Source: Bacteroidaceae bacterium
GTDB taxonomy: Bacteria; Bacteroidota; Bacteroidia; Bacteroidales; Bacteroidaceae
Length of the DNA stretch: 6,581 nt
Direction: 5' to 3'
Assembly: GCA_017548225.1 (NCBI GenBank)
Contig: JAFYMV010000101.1
Location: 1-6,581 of the forward strand
Positions within the stretch are counted from its first letter, which is position 1; every line of letters starts with the position of its first letter. The position numbers and the translations under genes were made by a program. Shown piece by piece: positions 1-6,425 of this stretch. The notes under the pieces were generated by a model. The model did not search any database. It was not told the origin of the DNA and saw only the letters and a program-made list of their open reading frames with translations.

Positions 1-6
1 AAGATT

Positions 7-1050
7 ATGGCAAAAATGAACTTTGGCGGTGTAGAAGAAACCGTCGTTACTAGAGATGAATTTCCCTTGGAGAAAGCACGCGAGGTATTGAAGAATGAGA
101 CCATCGCCGTTATCGGTTATGGTGTACAGGGCCCCGGCCAGTCACTCAACCTCCGCGACAATGGTTTCAATGTAATCGTTGGCCAGCGTGCCGGTAAGAC
201 ATACGACAAGGCTGTTGCCGACGGTTGGGTACCCGGTGAGACCCTCTTCAGCATCGAGGAGGCTTGTGAGCGCGCTACCATCATTCAGGTACTGCTCTCT
301 GACGCAGCTCAGATTGCTTGCTGGCCCACCATCCAGAAGTACCTCACACCCGGCAAGGCACTCTACTTCTCACACGGCTTCGCCGTTACATACAAGGAGC
401 GCACAGGCATCGTTCCTCCCGCTGATGTGGATGTTATCCTCATCGCACCTAAGGGTTCAGGTACCTCACTCCGCACCATGTTCCTCGAGGGTCGTGGTTT
501 GAACTCATCATACGCTATCTTCCAGGATGCTACAGGCCGTGCATTCGAGCGTTGTATCGCTCTCGGTATCGGCGTAGGTTCAGGTTACCTGTTCGAGACC
601 ACCTTCAAGCGTGAGGTATACTCTGACCTCACCGGTGAGCGCGGTTCACTCATGGGTGCTATCCAGGGCTTGTTGCTCGCACAGTACGAGGTACTCCGTG
701 AGAATGGCCACACACCTTCTGAGGCGTTCAACGAGACCGTTGAGGAGCTCACACAGTCACTCATGCCTCTCTTCGCAAAGAACGGTATGGACTGGATGTA
801 TGCAAACTGCTCAACCACAGCACAGCGCGGTGCTCTCGACTGGATGGGCCCGTTCCACGATGCTATCAAGCCCGTTATGGAGCAGCTCTATGAGAGCGTG
901 AAGACTGGCAACGAGGCTCAGATCTCTATCGATAGCAACTCGAAGCCCGACTATCGCGAGAAACTCGAAGAGGAGCTCCGTGCCCTCCGTGAGAGCGAGA
1001 TGTGGCAGACTGGCGCCGTAGTTCGCAAGCTCCGTCCTGAGAACAACTAA
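7..1050 (+). CDS. ilvC: Ketol-acid reductoisomerase (acetohydroxyacid isomeroreductase)
   Basis: This enzyme converts 2-acetolactate or 2-aceto-2-hydroxybutyrate to the dihydroxy acid using NAD(P)H and Mg2+, the second common step of valine, leucine and isoleucine synthesis, in the cytoplasm. The 347-residue protein is complete. It has an N-terminal Rossmann domain with the nucleotide-binding GYGVQG motif at 37-42, then the knotted C-terminal domain. Residues expected at the active site are visible: H123 (SHGF), K149 (APKGSG), metal ligands D207 and E211 (DLTGE), E243 and E247 (NETVEE) and S269 (CSTTA). Their spacing fits short, class I-length enzymes. The start at 7 leaves the usual short lead before NFGG; only six bases precede it, so promoter and ribosome site lie outside the window. 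Codon choice is strongly biased (CTC, GAG, CGT/CGC), as expected of a highly expressed gene. The sequence resembles fungal Ilv5 more than Escherichia coli IlvC, judged from memory. A strong terminator follows, so this is the last gene of its transcript. Confidence 0.97.
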   Translation: MAKMNFGGVEETVVTRDEFPLEKAREVLKNETIAVIGYGVQGPGQSLNLRDNGFNVIVGQRAGKTYDKAVADGWVPGETLFSIEEACERATIIQVLLSDAAQIACWPTIQKYLTPGKALYFSHGFAVTYKERTGIVPPADVDVILIAPKGSGTSLRTMFLEGRGLNSSYAIFQDATGRAFERCIALGIGVGSGYLFETTFKREVYSDLTGERGSLMGAIQGLLLAQYEVLRENGHTPSEAFNETVEELTQSLMPLFAKNGMDWMYANCSTTAQRGALDWMGPFHDAIKPVMEQLYESVKTGNEAQISIDSNSKPDYREKLEEELRALRESEMWQTGAVVRKLRPENN

Positions 1051-1100
1051 TATTGGTTGTACAGCACAACTGACATAACTAAGCAGCGCAAAGCTGCAAC

Positions 1101-1132
1101 AAAATAAGAGTGCCTTGGGGCACTCTTATTTT
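1101..1132 (+). terminator. Intrinsic terminator after ilvC, probably bidirectional
   Basis: A perfect 14-bp stem (AAAATAAGAGTGCC paired with GGCACTCTTATTTT) closes a four-base TTGG loop, 50 bases after the ilvC stop. The outer A/T part of the stem supplies a U-rich tail in the plus-strand RNA. Because the arms are symmetrical, the minus strand has the same shape, so the element could also stop transcripts coming from manC. Confidence 0.9.
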
Positions 1133-1174
1133 ATGTATTAAACTATAAGGTACACATAACTCCAGACTCTAGCT

Positions 1175-1202
1175 CCTTGAGGCTTCCTGCCCACCCTCAA
1201 GG
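1175..1202. repeat. Inverted repeat, 8-bp perfect arms
   Basis: CCTTGAGG at 1175-1182 pairs with CCTCAAGG at 1195-1202 around a 12-base loop. There is no T-run directly after it on the plus strand and only mixed sequence on the minus strand, so it is not an obvious terminator. Its role is unknown. Confidence 0.5.
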
Positions 1203-1285
1203 GTAATAAAAGAGTACAGCCATGAACAATCAGAATAATGTAAGAAGGAAAAAATGGGTAAAAAAAAGGCTGCACTAATCAACAA

Positions 1286-1317
1286 ATCAACACCAGTCTC
1301 GTGGGACTGGTGCTGAT
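1286..1317 (-). terminator. Candidate terminator hairpin after manC
   Basis: CACCAGTC (1291-1298) pairs with GACTGGTG (1305-1312). After one mismatch, four more pairs extend the stem (ATCA at 1286-1289 with TGAT at 1314-1317). On the minus strand the hairpin begins 22 bases after the manC stop. It is followed by only a loosely T-rich stretch (TTGTTGATTAG), and a run of seven T lies about 17 bases further on. The position favours a manC terminator or 3'-end stabiliser; the weak U-tract lowers confidence. Confidence 0.5.
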
Positions 1318-1339
1318 GTATAAAAAAGAAGAAAAGAAT

Positions 1340-2404
1340 TTACTTGTCGGCAAACTCCTTGATACGCTGCTCGTCTTCGAGCTTACAGATGAGGAGGTGG
1401 TTATCGTTCTCGGCCACGACATATCCGTCAAGACCAATGATTACGACCTTCTTCTCTTGCATGGTGTGCACCACACAGTTGCGGCTCTCATAAAGAGTAA
1501 TATCCTGACCGATAGCTACATTGCCAGAGAGGTCTTTGTCCATTTGCACATGCAGAGAGCCCCAGGTACCGAGATCGCTCCATCCAAAATCAGCAGGAAA
1601 CACATAAATCTCGTCGGAATGTTCCAAGATGGCATAGTCAACAGAGATGTTAGGACACTCGGGGAAACGACGGTTAATCTCGTCCTGCTCTTGTGGAGTA
1701 TAGTAGTAGGGCATCAACTCGGTAAAGATTTTGGCTATCTCAGGTTGGTAGATGCGGAAGGCATTGATAATAGTGTTCACATTCCAAATGAAGATACCAG
1801 CATTCCAAAAATAGTTGTTATGACGGATATAGCGCTTGGCGGTCTCCACATCAGGTTTCTCCTTGAAAGAGTCAACACGATAGATCTCTCCATTGGAAGC
1901 TGAGGCATTGCTCAAGTCAGCCTCAATATAGCCATACCCGGTCTCGGGACGCGTAGGCTTCATGCCGAGCGTGAGGATAGCATCGGAACTGTGTGTGTAG
2001 TCGAGAGCCGAGCCGATGACACGCTGAAACTCCTTCACATTCATCACTACATGATCGCTGGGGGTAACTACGACATTAGCCTTGGGATTACGGGTCTTTA
2101 TCTTCCAACAAACATAAGCGATGCAGGGGGCTGTATTACGACGACAAGGCTCCTTGAGAATATTCTCTTCGGGGATTTCGGGTAGCTGCTCGCGCACAGT
2201 CTGCGCATATTTCTCAGATGTTACCACCCACACATTCTCTTTAGGGCAGAGACCTTCGAAACGATCTACGGTAAGCTGTATCAAAGTGCGTCCGCAACCC
2301 ATCACATCAATGAACTGCTTGGGACACTCTTGGGTACTCATCGGCCAAAAGCGGCTTCCTATGCCGCCCGCCATTATCACCAGATGGTTATTGCTTGATG
2401 CCAT
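1340..2404 (-). CDS. manC: Mannose-1-phosphate guanylyltransferase (GDP-mannose pyrophosphorylase)
   Basis: This cytoplasmic enzyme makes GDP-mannose and pyrophosphate from mannose-1-phosphate and GTP, feeding mannose and fucose into surface polysaccharides and glycoproteins. The 354-residue protein has the nucleotidyltransferase signature AGGIGSRFWPMS (12-23) followed by PKQF (28-31), then EPCRRNTAP (85-93), PSDH with the metal-binding aspartate D117, GYGYIE (156-161), FKEKPD (180-185), WNAGIFIW (200-207) and near the end SVDYAILE and FGWSDLGTW. The length matches the short form without a fused phosphomannose isomerase domain. An ATG 96 bases upstream (at 2500) would add 32 residues, but they would precede the signature and their codons span the likely promoter at 2438-2445, so the start at 2404 is preferred. 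No Shine-Dalgarno sequence is seen. The gene stands alone, diverging from the CapA-like gene and converging on ilvC. The function is secure; the symbol follows the family name. Confidence 0.93.
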   Translation of the reverse strand: MASSNNHLVIMAGGIGSRFWPMSTQECPKQFIDVMGCGRTLIQLTVDRFEGLCPKENVWVVTSEKYAQTVREQLPEIPEENILKEPCRRNTAPCIAYVCWKIKTRNPKANVVVTPSDHVVMNVKEFQRVIGSALDYTHSSDAILTLGMKPTRPETGYGYIEADLSNASASNGEIYRVDSFKEKPDVETAKRYIRHNNYFWNAGIFIWNVNTIINAFRIYQPEIAKIFTELMPYYYTPQEQDEINRRFPECPNISVDYAILEHSDEIYVFPADFGWSDLGTWGSLHVQMDKDLSGNVAIGQDITLYESRNCVVHTMQEKKVVIIGLDGYVVAENDNHLLICKLEDEQRIKEFADK

Positions 2405-2437
2405 GACAAATAGGTTTTCGTTGTTTTGCGTATACTG

Positions 2438-2445
2438 CAAAGGTA
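2438..2445 (-). promoter_or_regulatory. Bacteroidetes-type -7 box for manC
   Basis: The minus strand reads TACCTTTG, an exact match to the Bacteroidetes -7 consensus TAnnTTTG. Transcription would start near 2431 and give a leader of about 27 bases before the ATG at 2404. A matching -33 TTG was not found at the usual distance; the nearest TTTTTG is about 31 bases upstream, so the upstream element is degenerate or absent. The box also argues against the longer reading frame starting at 2500. Confidence 0.7.
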
Positions 2446-2525
2446 CACTTTTTATCGGTACATTGTTCTTTTTTGTCAAAAATATTGCAATACATAACAC
2501 TTGGCCGCGAAATTCTGTTCTAAAC

Positions 2526-2556
2526 TTGCAGGCATCAAATAAAACCAGTACTTTTA
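2526..2556 (+). promoter_or_regulatory. Candidate promoter for the CapA-like gene
   Basis: TTG at 2526-2528 is followed after 20 bases by TACTTTTA at 2549-2556, which differs from TAnnTTTG only in its last base. The spacing suits a Bacteroidetes -33/-7 pair. The expected start near 2563 would leave a leader of roughly 67 bases before the ATG at 2630. The region between 2405 and 2629 is otherwise A/T-rich with no further feature seen. Confidence 0.5.
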
Positions 2557-2629
2557 CCGAACAAATATAGGGTGTATACTACAAACGCCAACATACATAT
2601 CACCAACACAACCTTGCAAAAAATCCCCA

Positions 2630-3736
2630 ATGAAAATCATACGCTCGCTATTGCTCATGCTGCTTCCCCTGCTCACTTATGCACAGGGCGATAGCATAGA
2701 CCTGCGTTTTGGGGTAGACGGACTGGCAAGCCGTCAAGTGTCGCTGCTCTTCGTAGGTGACCTCATGCAACACCAAGCACAGATAGATGCAGCACTGCAA
2801 ACCGACGGGAGCTACGACTACGGACACTGCTTCTCACTGGTAAGCGAGCGTATCAGACAAGCAGACATCGCCATTGGCAACCTCGAGGTTACGCTTGGAG
2901 GAAAGCCCTACTACGGATATCCGCAATTCAGCGCTCCCGATGAATACCTATATGCTATGAAAGAAGCGGGATTTGACATCCTCGCTACAGCCAACAACCA
3001 CAGCCTTGACCGGAGGAGGAGGGGACTTGAACGCACGCTAACCCTCATAGACTCGGCAGGACTGGCCTCACTGGGTACCTATCGCAATGCGGAAGACCGC
3101 GCACGACGCTATCCACTCATGGTAGAAAAGAATGGCATACGCATTGCGCTGCTATGTGCTACTTATGGCACTAACGGCATCACTGCCACACCACCCAACA
3201 AAGTCAACTCTCTAGACCGATCAGAGCTAGCGGCCGACATCGAGGCGGCACATGTCATGCACCCCGATGCTATCATCGCCATCGTACATTGGGGCAACGA
3301 ATATCAGCAACAACCCACCACCGAACAACGCGACCTCGCCTACTGGCTCATAGCGCAGGGGGTGGACCATGTCATCGGTAGTCACCCGCATGTGATACAG
3401 CCTATCGAGATGATACCAAATACCGAGTACCCAACGCACCATGCTATCGTATACTCACTGGGAAACTATGTGTCAAATATGAGCATCGCCCACGGCGATG
3501 TGGGATTATGCGTGGAACTCACCCTCGAAAAAATTGGTCCCGCCACTCGTTTGAAAAGCCTGGAGCCGCATCTCGTATGGACCGAGCGGGCTACATGGAG
3601 CCGTACTGGAGATTTTCGCATCATACCCGAAGACAGTATCCCCACTGACCTCCTACCTACAACAAAGACACGAATGATACAGGCGATTGAGGCAGAGAGA
3701 AACCTATTAAAATTAGGGATAAAGAAACAAAAATAG
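2630..3736 (+). CDS. Secreted CapA-family metallophosphatase-like protein
   Basis: The 368-residue protein belongs to the CapA/PGA_cap family, which has a calcineurin-like metallophosphoesterase fold and is named after the CapA protein of poly-gamma-glutamate capsule synthesis. A signal peptide (KIIRSLLLMLLPLLTYAQ, residues 2-19) has no lipobox cysteine, so the mature protein is probably soluble in the periplasm or exported. Family motifs are all present in order: GDLM (43-46), GNLE (83-86), ANNHSLD (121-127), HWGNEY (220-225), GSHPH (250-254) and YSLGNY (275-280). The D, N, E and H residues in them are the expected metal ligands. No capB, capC or other polyglutamate gene is nearby, so polymer synthesis should not be assumed; hydrolysis of a phosphoester in the envelope is equally possible. 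The start at 2630 directly precedes the signal peptide and lacks a clear Shine-Dalgarno. The gene is divergent from manC and is followed after 68 bases by the LysM gene, which has its own promoter. Confidence 0.88.
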   Translation: MKIIRSLLLMLLPLLTYAQGDSIDLRFGVDGLASRQVSLLFVGDLMQHQAQIDAALQTDGSYDYGHCFSLVSERIRQADIAIGNLEVTLGGKPYYGYPQFSAPDEYLYAMKEAGFDILATANNHSLDRRRRGLERTLTLIDSAGLASLGTYRNAEDRARRYPLMVEKNGIRIALLCATYGTNGITATPPNKVNSLDRSELAADIEAAHVMHPDAIIAIVHWGNEYQQQPTTEQRDLAYWLIAQGVDHVIGSHPHVIQPIEMIPNTEYPTHHAIVYSLGNYVSNMSIAHGDVGLCVELTLEKIGPATRLKSLEPHLVWTERATWSRTGDFRIIPEDSIPTDLLPTTKTRMIQAIEAERNLLKLGIKKQK

Positions 3737-3746
3737 CTCGCACGGC

Positions 3747-3775
3747 TTGCGTTTCCCGTTTTTTTCGTACTTTTG
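3747..3775 (+). promoter_or_regulatory. Promoter for the LysM/PBP1-fold gene and beta-barrel gene
   Basis: TTG at 3747-3749 and TACTTTTG at 3768-3775, an exact TAnnTTTG match, are separated by 18 bases, slightly shorter than usual. A start near 3782 gives a leader of about 23 bases before the ATG at 3805. This suggests the LysM and beta-barrel genes form their own two-gene operon even though the CapA-like gene lies just upstream on the same strand. Confidence 0.65.
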
Positions 3776-3804
3776 TGAATTGTATATAACCATATAGGGA
3801 CACT

Positions 3805-5658
3805 ATGAACAGACTTTTCAAGCATATCCTACTGATATTTGCATTGGCTGCAACAGTTCAAAGCACTATAGCACAAACAAACAGCTATTTCTTACATACA
3901 GTTACCAAAGGACAGGGTCTATATTCCATATCACGCATGTATGGCGTAACGGAGGCAGACATCATTGCCCTCAATCCGGGTAGTGAGGTGGTAATCAAGG
4001 CAGGCGAGCAGTTGCGCATTCCACAAGTAAAGAAAGCTCAAGAGACAACTAGCACTACAACTGCGGCTACTGTGAACGATAGCGAGCGTTTCCACACAAT
4101 CAAGGTGGGAGAGACACTGTACCGACTGACCGTAATGTACGGACTCTCTGCACGAGAGATATGCAGTGCCAACCCCGGATTAAGCGCCGAGAATTTCAAG
4201 GTAGGACAAGTGATAATCATCCCCCAAAAGAAGGAGGAACCAGCTACTACAACGCCCAAGATAACGGAGCCTGCCCCACAGGTAGCAGAAGAGACGCAAC
4301 CCGAAGCGAAGAAACCGAAATGTCGCACCGAGCACTTGGTGAAGCGCAAGGAAAGCATCTACCGCATCAGCCGCATGTATGGCATTACAGAGCAGGAGTT
4401 GGTGAACGCTAACCCCGAGCTGCGCGAGCGCAAGATGAAGACGGGCGAGGTATTGTGCATCCCCTATCCTCATACTGAGCAAGAGGTGATAACACCCGTA
4501 AAACCCAAACCAGAGCCTATTGTGGTGATACCCACCGATGAGGATCTTTTTGCCGAATCAAAAGGCGAAGGTAAACAAATAGAACAAATAAAAGCTGCCG
4601 TGATACTCCCTCTAATGCTGGCCGATAGCATATCAAGCGAGCAGATGAAGATGGTGGAGTTCTACGAAGGTGTATTGTTGGCATTGGATAGCTTGAAGAA
4701 GCAAGGCGTATCGGTAGACCTTCATATCTACGACTCGGGCAATAAATGGGCCTCTATCGTTCCTATACTGAAGAAACCCGAAATGCGTTCAATGAACATC
4801 ATCATAGGTCCTGCGTACGAGACACACATCACTGAAGCCGCGGCCTTCGCCGACACCACAGGCATACGCTTGGTAATACCCTTTGCACGACAAGTCGACG
4901 AGGTGTTTACCAACCCATACATCTATCAGGTAAACACTCCGCAGAGCTATTTCTACTCGGAGGTGTATGACCATTTCTTCATGCAATTCCCCCACCCGAA
5001 TGTCATCTTTTTTGACTCTCCCGAGGAGAAGGACGATAATATGGTGGCAGGATTCAAGCGCGAACTTAATGATAGAGGTATGCCCTATACGGTACTGTTG
5101 GCCGACACCGCGACTAACAAGGACACCATCTTGACCGTACTGGATACGGAGCGACAAAACATCTTGATGATGACCTCGGAGAAGGCCGGAGGCCTCAACC
5201 ACATGATGCCGGTATTCCAGCTCACAAAGCGTGACACTGCTGCTACAAAGTTTGACATACACCTCTTCGGATACCCACAATATCAGGTATACACTAACAA
5301 TCACTTGTCCTCGTTCTACGAGATTGACACCTACTTCTACTCGTCATTCTACACCAACAACTTGTTGCCTGAAGCAAAGGAGTTCCACCAGAAATATCGC
5401 CGCACCTATAGTAAGGAGATCGTAAACCGATACCCCAAGTATGCTATACTCGGATTTGATATTGCTTACTACTTCCTCAAGGCTCTGCACCTGTATGGCA
5501 CCGACATGGAAAACCGACTGGGCGAAATGCAATATGCACCCTTACAAACGGGATTCAAGTTTGAGCGTGTAAACAACTGGGGTGGATTTATCAACCGCAA
5601 GGTGTTCTTCGTGCATTTCTCTGACGATTATAAGTTGCAAACCATCGACTTTGACTGA
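3805..5658 (+). CDS. Periplasmic protein with three LysM domains and a C-terminal PBP1-like fold
   Basis: The 617-residue protein starts with a signal peptide (about 1-23, ending STIA before QTNS) and no lipobox. Three LysM domains follow, at about 28-74, 95-141 and 175-221. Each begins with a short HTV/HTI/HLV-type strand, then a K-x-E/Q-x-L/I-Y segment, a MYG turn, an NP motif and a closing IP. LysM domains bind the glycan strands of peptidoglycan. They are joined by Thr/Pro/Glu/Lys-rich linkers (75-94, 142-174, 222-257). Residues 258-617 look like a type 1 periplasmic-binding fold (KAAVILPLML at its first strand, then IIIGPAYE and the closing GGF-N-K-VFFVHF segment). Such proteins are often labelled amino-acid ABC transporter binding proteins, but no transporter gene is here, and the tie to the cell wall argues for a structural or regulatory role. 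Its stop codon overlaps the beta-barrel start, implying coupled translation. Domain architecture is well supported; function is not known to me. Confidence 0.85.
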   Translation: MNRLFKHILLIFALAATVQSTIAQTNSYFLHTVTKGQGLYSISRMYGVTEADIIALNPGSEVVIKAGEQLRIPQVKKAQETTSTTTAATVNDSERFHTIKVGETLYRLTVMYGLSAREICSANPGLSAENFKVGQVIIIPQKKEEPATTTPKITEPAPQVAEETQPEAKKPKCRTEHLVKRKESIYRISRMYGITEQELVNANPELRERKMKTGEVLCIPYPHTEQEVITPVKPKPEPIVVIPTDEDLFAESKGEGKQIEQIKAAVILPLMLADSISSEQMKMVEFYEGVLLALDSLKKQGVSVDLHIYDSGNKWASIVPILKKPEMRSMNIIIGPAYETHITEAAAFADTTGIRLVIPFARQVDEVFTNPYIYQVNTPQSYFYSEVYDHFFMQFPHPNVIFFDSPEEKDDNMVAGFKRELNDRGMPYTVLLADTATNKDTILTVLDTERQNILMMTSEKAGGLNHMMPVFQLTKRDTAATKFDIHLFGYPQYQVYTNNHLSSFYEIDTYFYSSFYTNNLLPEAKEFHQKYRRTYSKEIVNRYPKYAILGFDIAYYFLKALHLYGTDMENRLGEMQYAPLQTGFKFERVNNWGGFINRKVFFVHFSDDYKLQTIDFD

Positions 5659-6356
5659 TGCGCCGCCTGCTACTACCCCTCATCTGCCTACTGTTGAGCA
5701 TCGCCACCCATGCGCAAGTGGGTGAACTGCGCAATAACCTCGCCATTGGCTTCAATGGAGGATATAACTTGAGCCGTGTCGAGTTTAGCCCCACCATAAA
5801 ACAAACTTTACAACCTGGACTGACAGGAGGTTTCACCCTTCGCTACACTAGCGAGAAGTATTTTGCCCTCATCTGTGCCGCACAACTCGAGGTCAATTTT
5901 GCCCAGCGTGGATGGAACGAGTTGATTGAGGATGGTACCCAAAATAGCTATAACCGCACCACCAACTATATAGAAATACCCTTCTTTGCTCATCTCGGAT
6001 GGGGAAAAGAGGAGCGTGGAGTACAGTGGTTTGTCAATGCTGGTCCACAATTCGGTTTTTTCCTCAATGACACTGAATATTATGGATTCACCCAAGAGCA
6101 TGAATGGAATGAGAGCAAGCGCCCCAATGGCGTGACACAACAATATGGCAAAGAGGTGGAGAACGCCCTTGAATACGGCATTGCAGGTGGGCTGGGCATG
6201 GAACTAAAAACCGCTATCGGCAATTTCATCATCGAAGGCCGTTACTTCTACGGCCTCTCCGATATGTTCGGAAATGCCAAAGCTGACCCCTTCGGTCGCT
6301 CTGCAAACACCACCATCACGGGCAAGATAAGCTACCTGATTGACATTACAAAATAA
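5658..6356 (+). CDS. PorT-family outer-membrane beta-barrel protein
   Basis: The 232-residue protein has a signal peptide (about 1-20, MRRLLLPLICLLLSIATHAQ). Its body is rich in alternating hydrophobic/polar strands with aromatic residues at strand ends, ending in a strand (TITGKISYLIDITK) that suits an outer-membrane barrel. Features shared with the PorT/outer-membrane beta-barrel family of Bacteroidetes include GFNGGYNLS (31-39), QRGW after the second strand pair, YIEIPFF (104-110), NAGPQFGFFL and YGLSD (198-202). The family is named for PorT of the type IX secretion system, but many members have no proven link to it, so I do not claim one. The ATG shares its A with the TGA of the LysM gene (TGATG), so the two are almost certainly co-transcribed and translationally coupled. 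Together with the LysM partner it could form an outer-membrane/peptidoglycan unit. Confidence 0.83.
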   Translation: MRRLLLPLICLLLSIATHAQVGELRNNLAIGFNGGYNLSRVEFSPTIKQTLQPGLTGGFTLRYTSEKYFALICAAQLEVNFAQRGWNELIEDGTQNSYNRTTNYIEIPFFAHLGWGKEERGVQWFVNAGPQFGFFLNDTEYYGFTQEHEWNESKRPNGVTQQYGKEVENALEYGIAGGLGMELKTAIGNFIIEGRYFYGLSDMFGNAKADPFGRSANTTITGKISYLIDITK

Positions 6357-6425
6357 AGGAATCAAGAAACTTAATCTTAGTTCTTCAGGAATAGAAATAA
6401 CTTTTTTCTCCCAAGAGCACAGTAT
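6357..6425. other. Short gap between converging genes, weak hairpin only
   Basis: These 69 bases separate two converging stop codons. AAGAA(A)CT at 6364-6371 can pair with AGTTCTT at 6379-6385 around a seven-base loop with one bulged base, and a run of six T lies at 6402-6407. The stem is weak and too far from the T-run to be a confident terminator. Confidence 0.3.

Larger units (their letters stand above)
1133..1339. other. Intergenic region between ilvC terminator and manC 3' end
   Basis: No convincing gene is present in these 207 bases. The region contains three inverted repeats: an 8-bp stem at 1175-1182/1195-1202, a long-range pair at 1213-1221/1268-1276, and the stem-loop at 1286-1317. 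It also contains a very short basic reading frame of 18 codons at 1222-1278. No TAnnTTTG promoter was seen on either strand inside it. The simplest reading is a structured 3' untranslated region of manC between two converging genes. Confidence 0.5.

Noticed and set aside
585..869. Minus-strand open frame inside ilvC
   Set aside because: It is a shadow of the strongly biased codon use of ilvC, with no recognisable protein features.
1301..1903. 200-codon plus-strand open frame antisense to manC
   Set aside because: It lies entirely opposite a well-supported gene plus its 3' hairpin, matches no family I know, has no promoter, and its ATG-containing start sits inside the 1286-1317 stem-loop.
2405..2500. 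Longer manC start at 2500
   Set aside because: The extra residues are not like any guanylyltransferase N-terminus, and the promoter -7 box at 2438-2445 lies inside the extension.
2121..2570. Plus-strand open frame across the manC start and intergenic region
   Set aside because: It overlaps manC antisense and both candidate promoters, and its translation shows no recognisable domain.
3009..3024. GGAGGAGGAGG purine run inside the CapA-like gene as an internal ribosome site
   Set aside because: It encodes an arginine run next to the NNHSLD motif, and I saw no real gene starting after it in any frame.
3737..3767. Terminator after the CapA-like gene
   Set aside because: A T-run is present at 3759-3765 but only 4-bp stems can be drawn before it, and the run overlaps the promoter spacer of the next gene.
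4570..5658. Amino-acid ABC transporter substrate-binding protein
   Set aside because: Only the fold resembles such proteins; three LysM domains and the lack of permease or ATPase genes make a transport role unlikely.
5658..6356. Type IX secretion gene porT itself
   Set aside because: Similarity is at the level of the broad beta-barrel family; no other type IX secretion genes are in the window, so the specific symbol is not justified.
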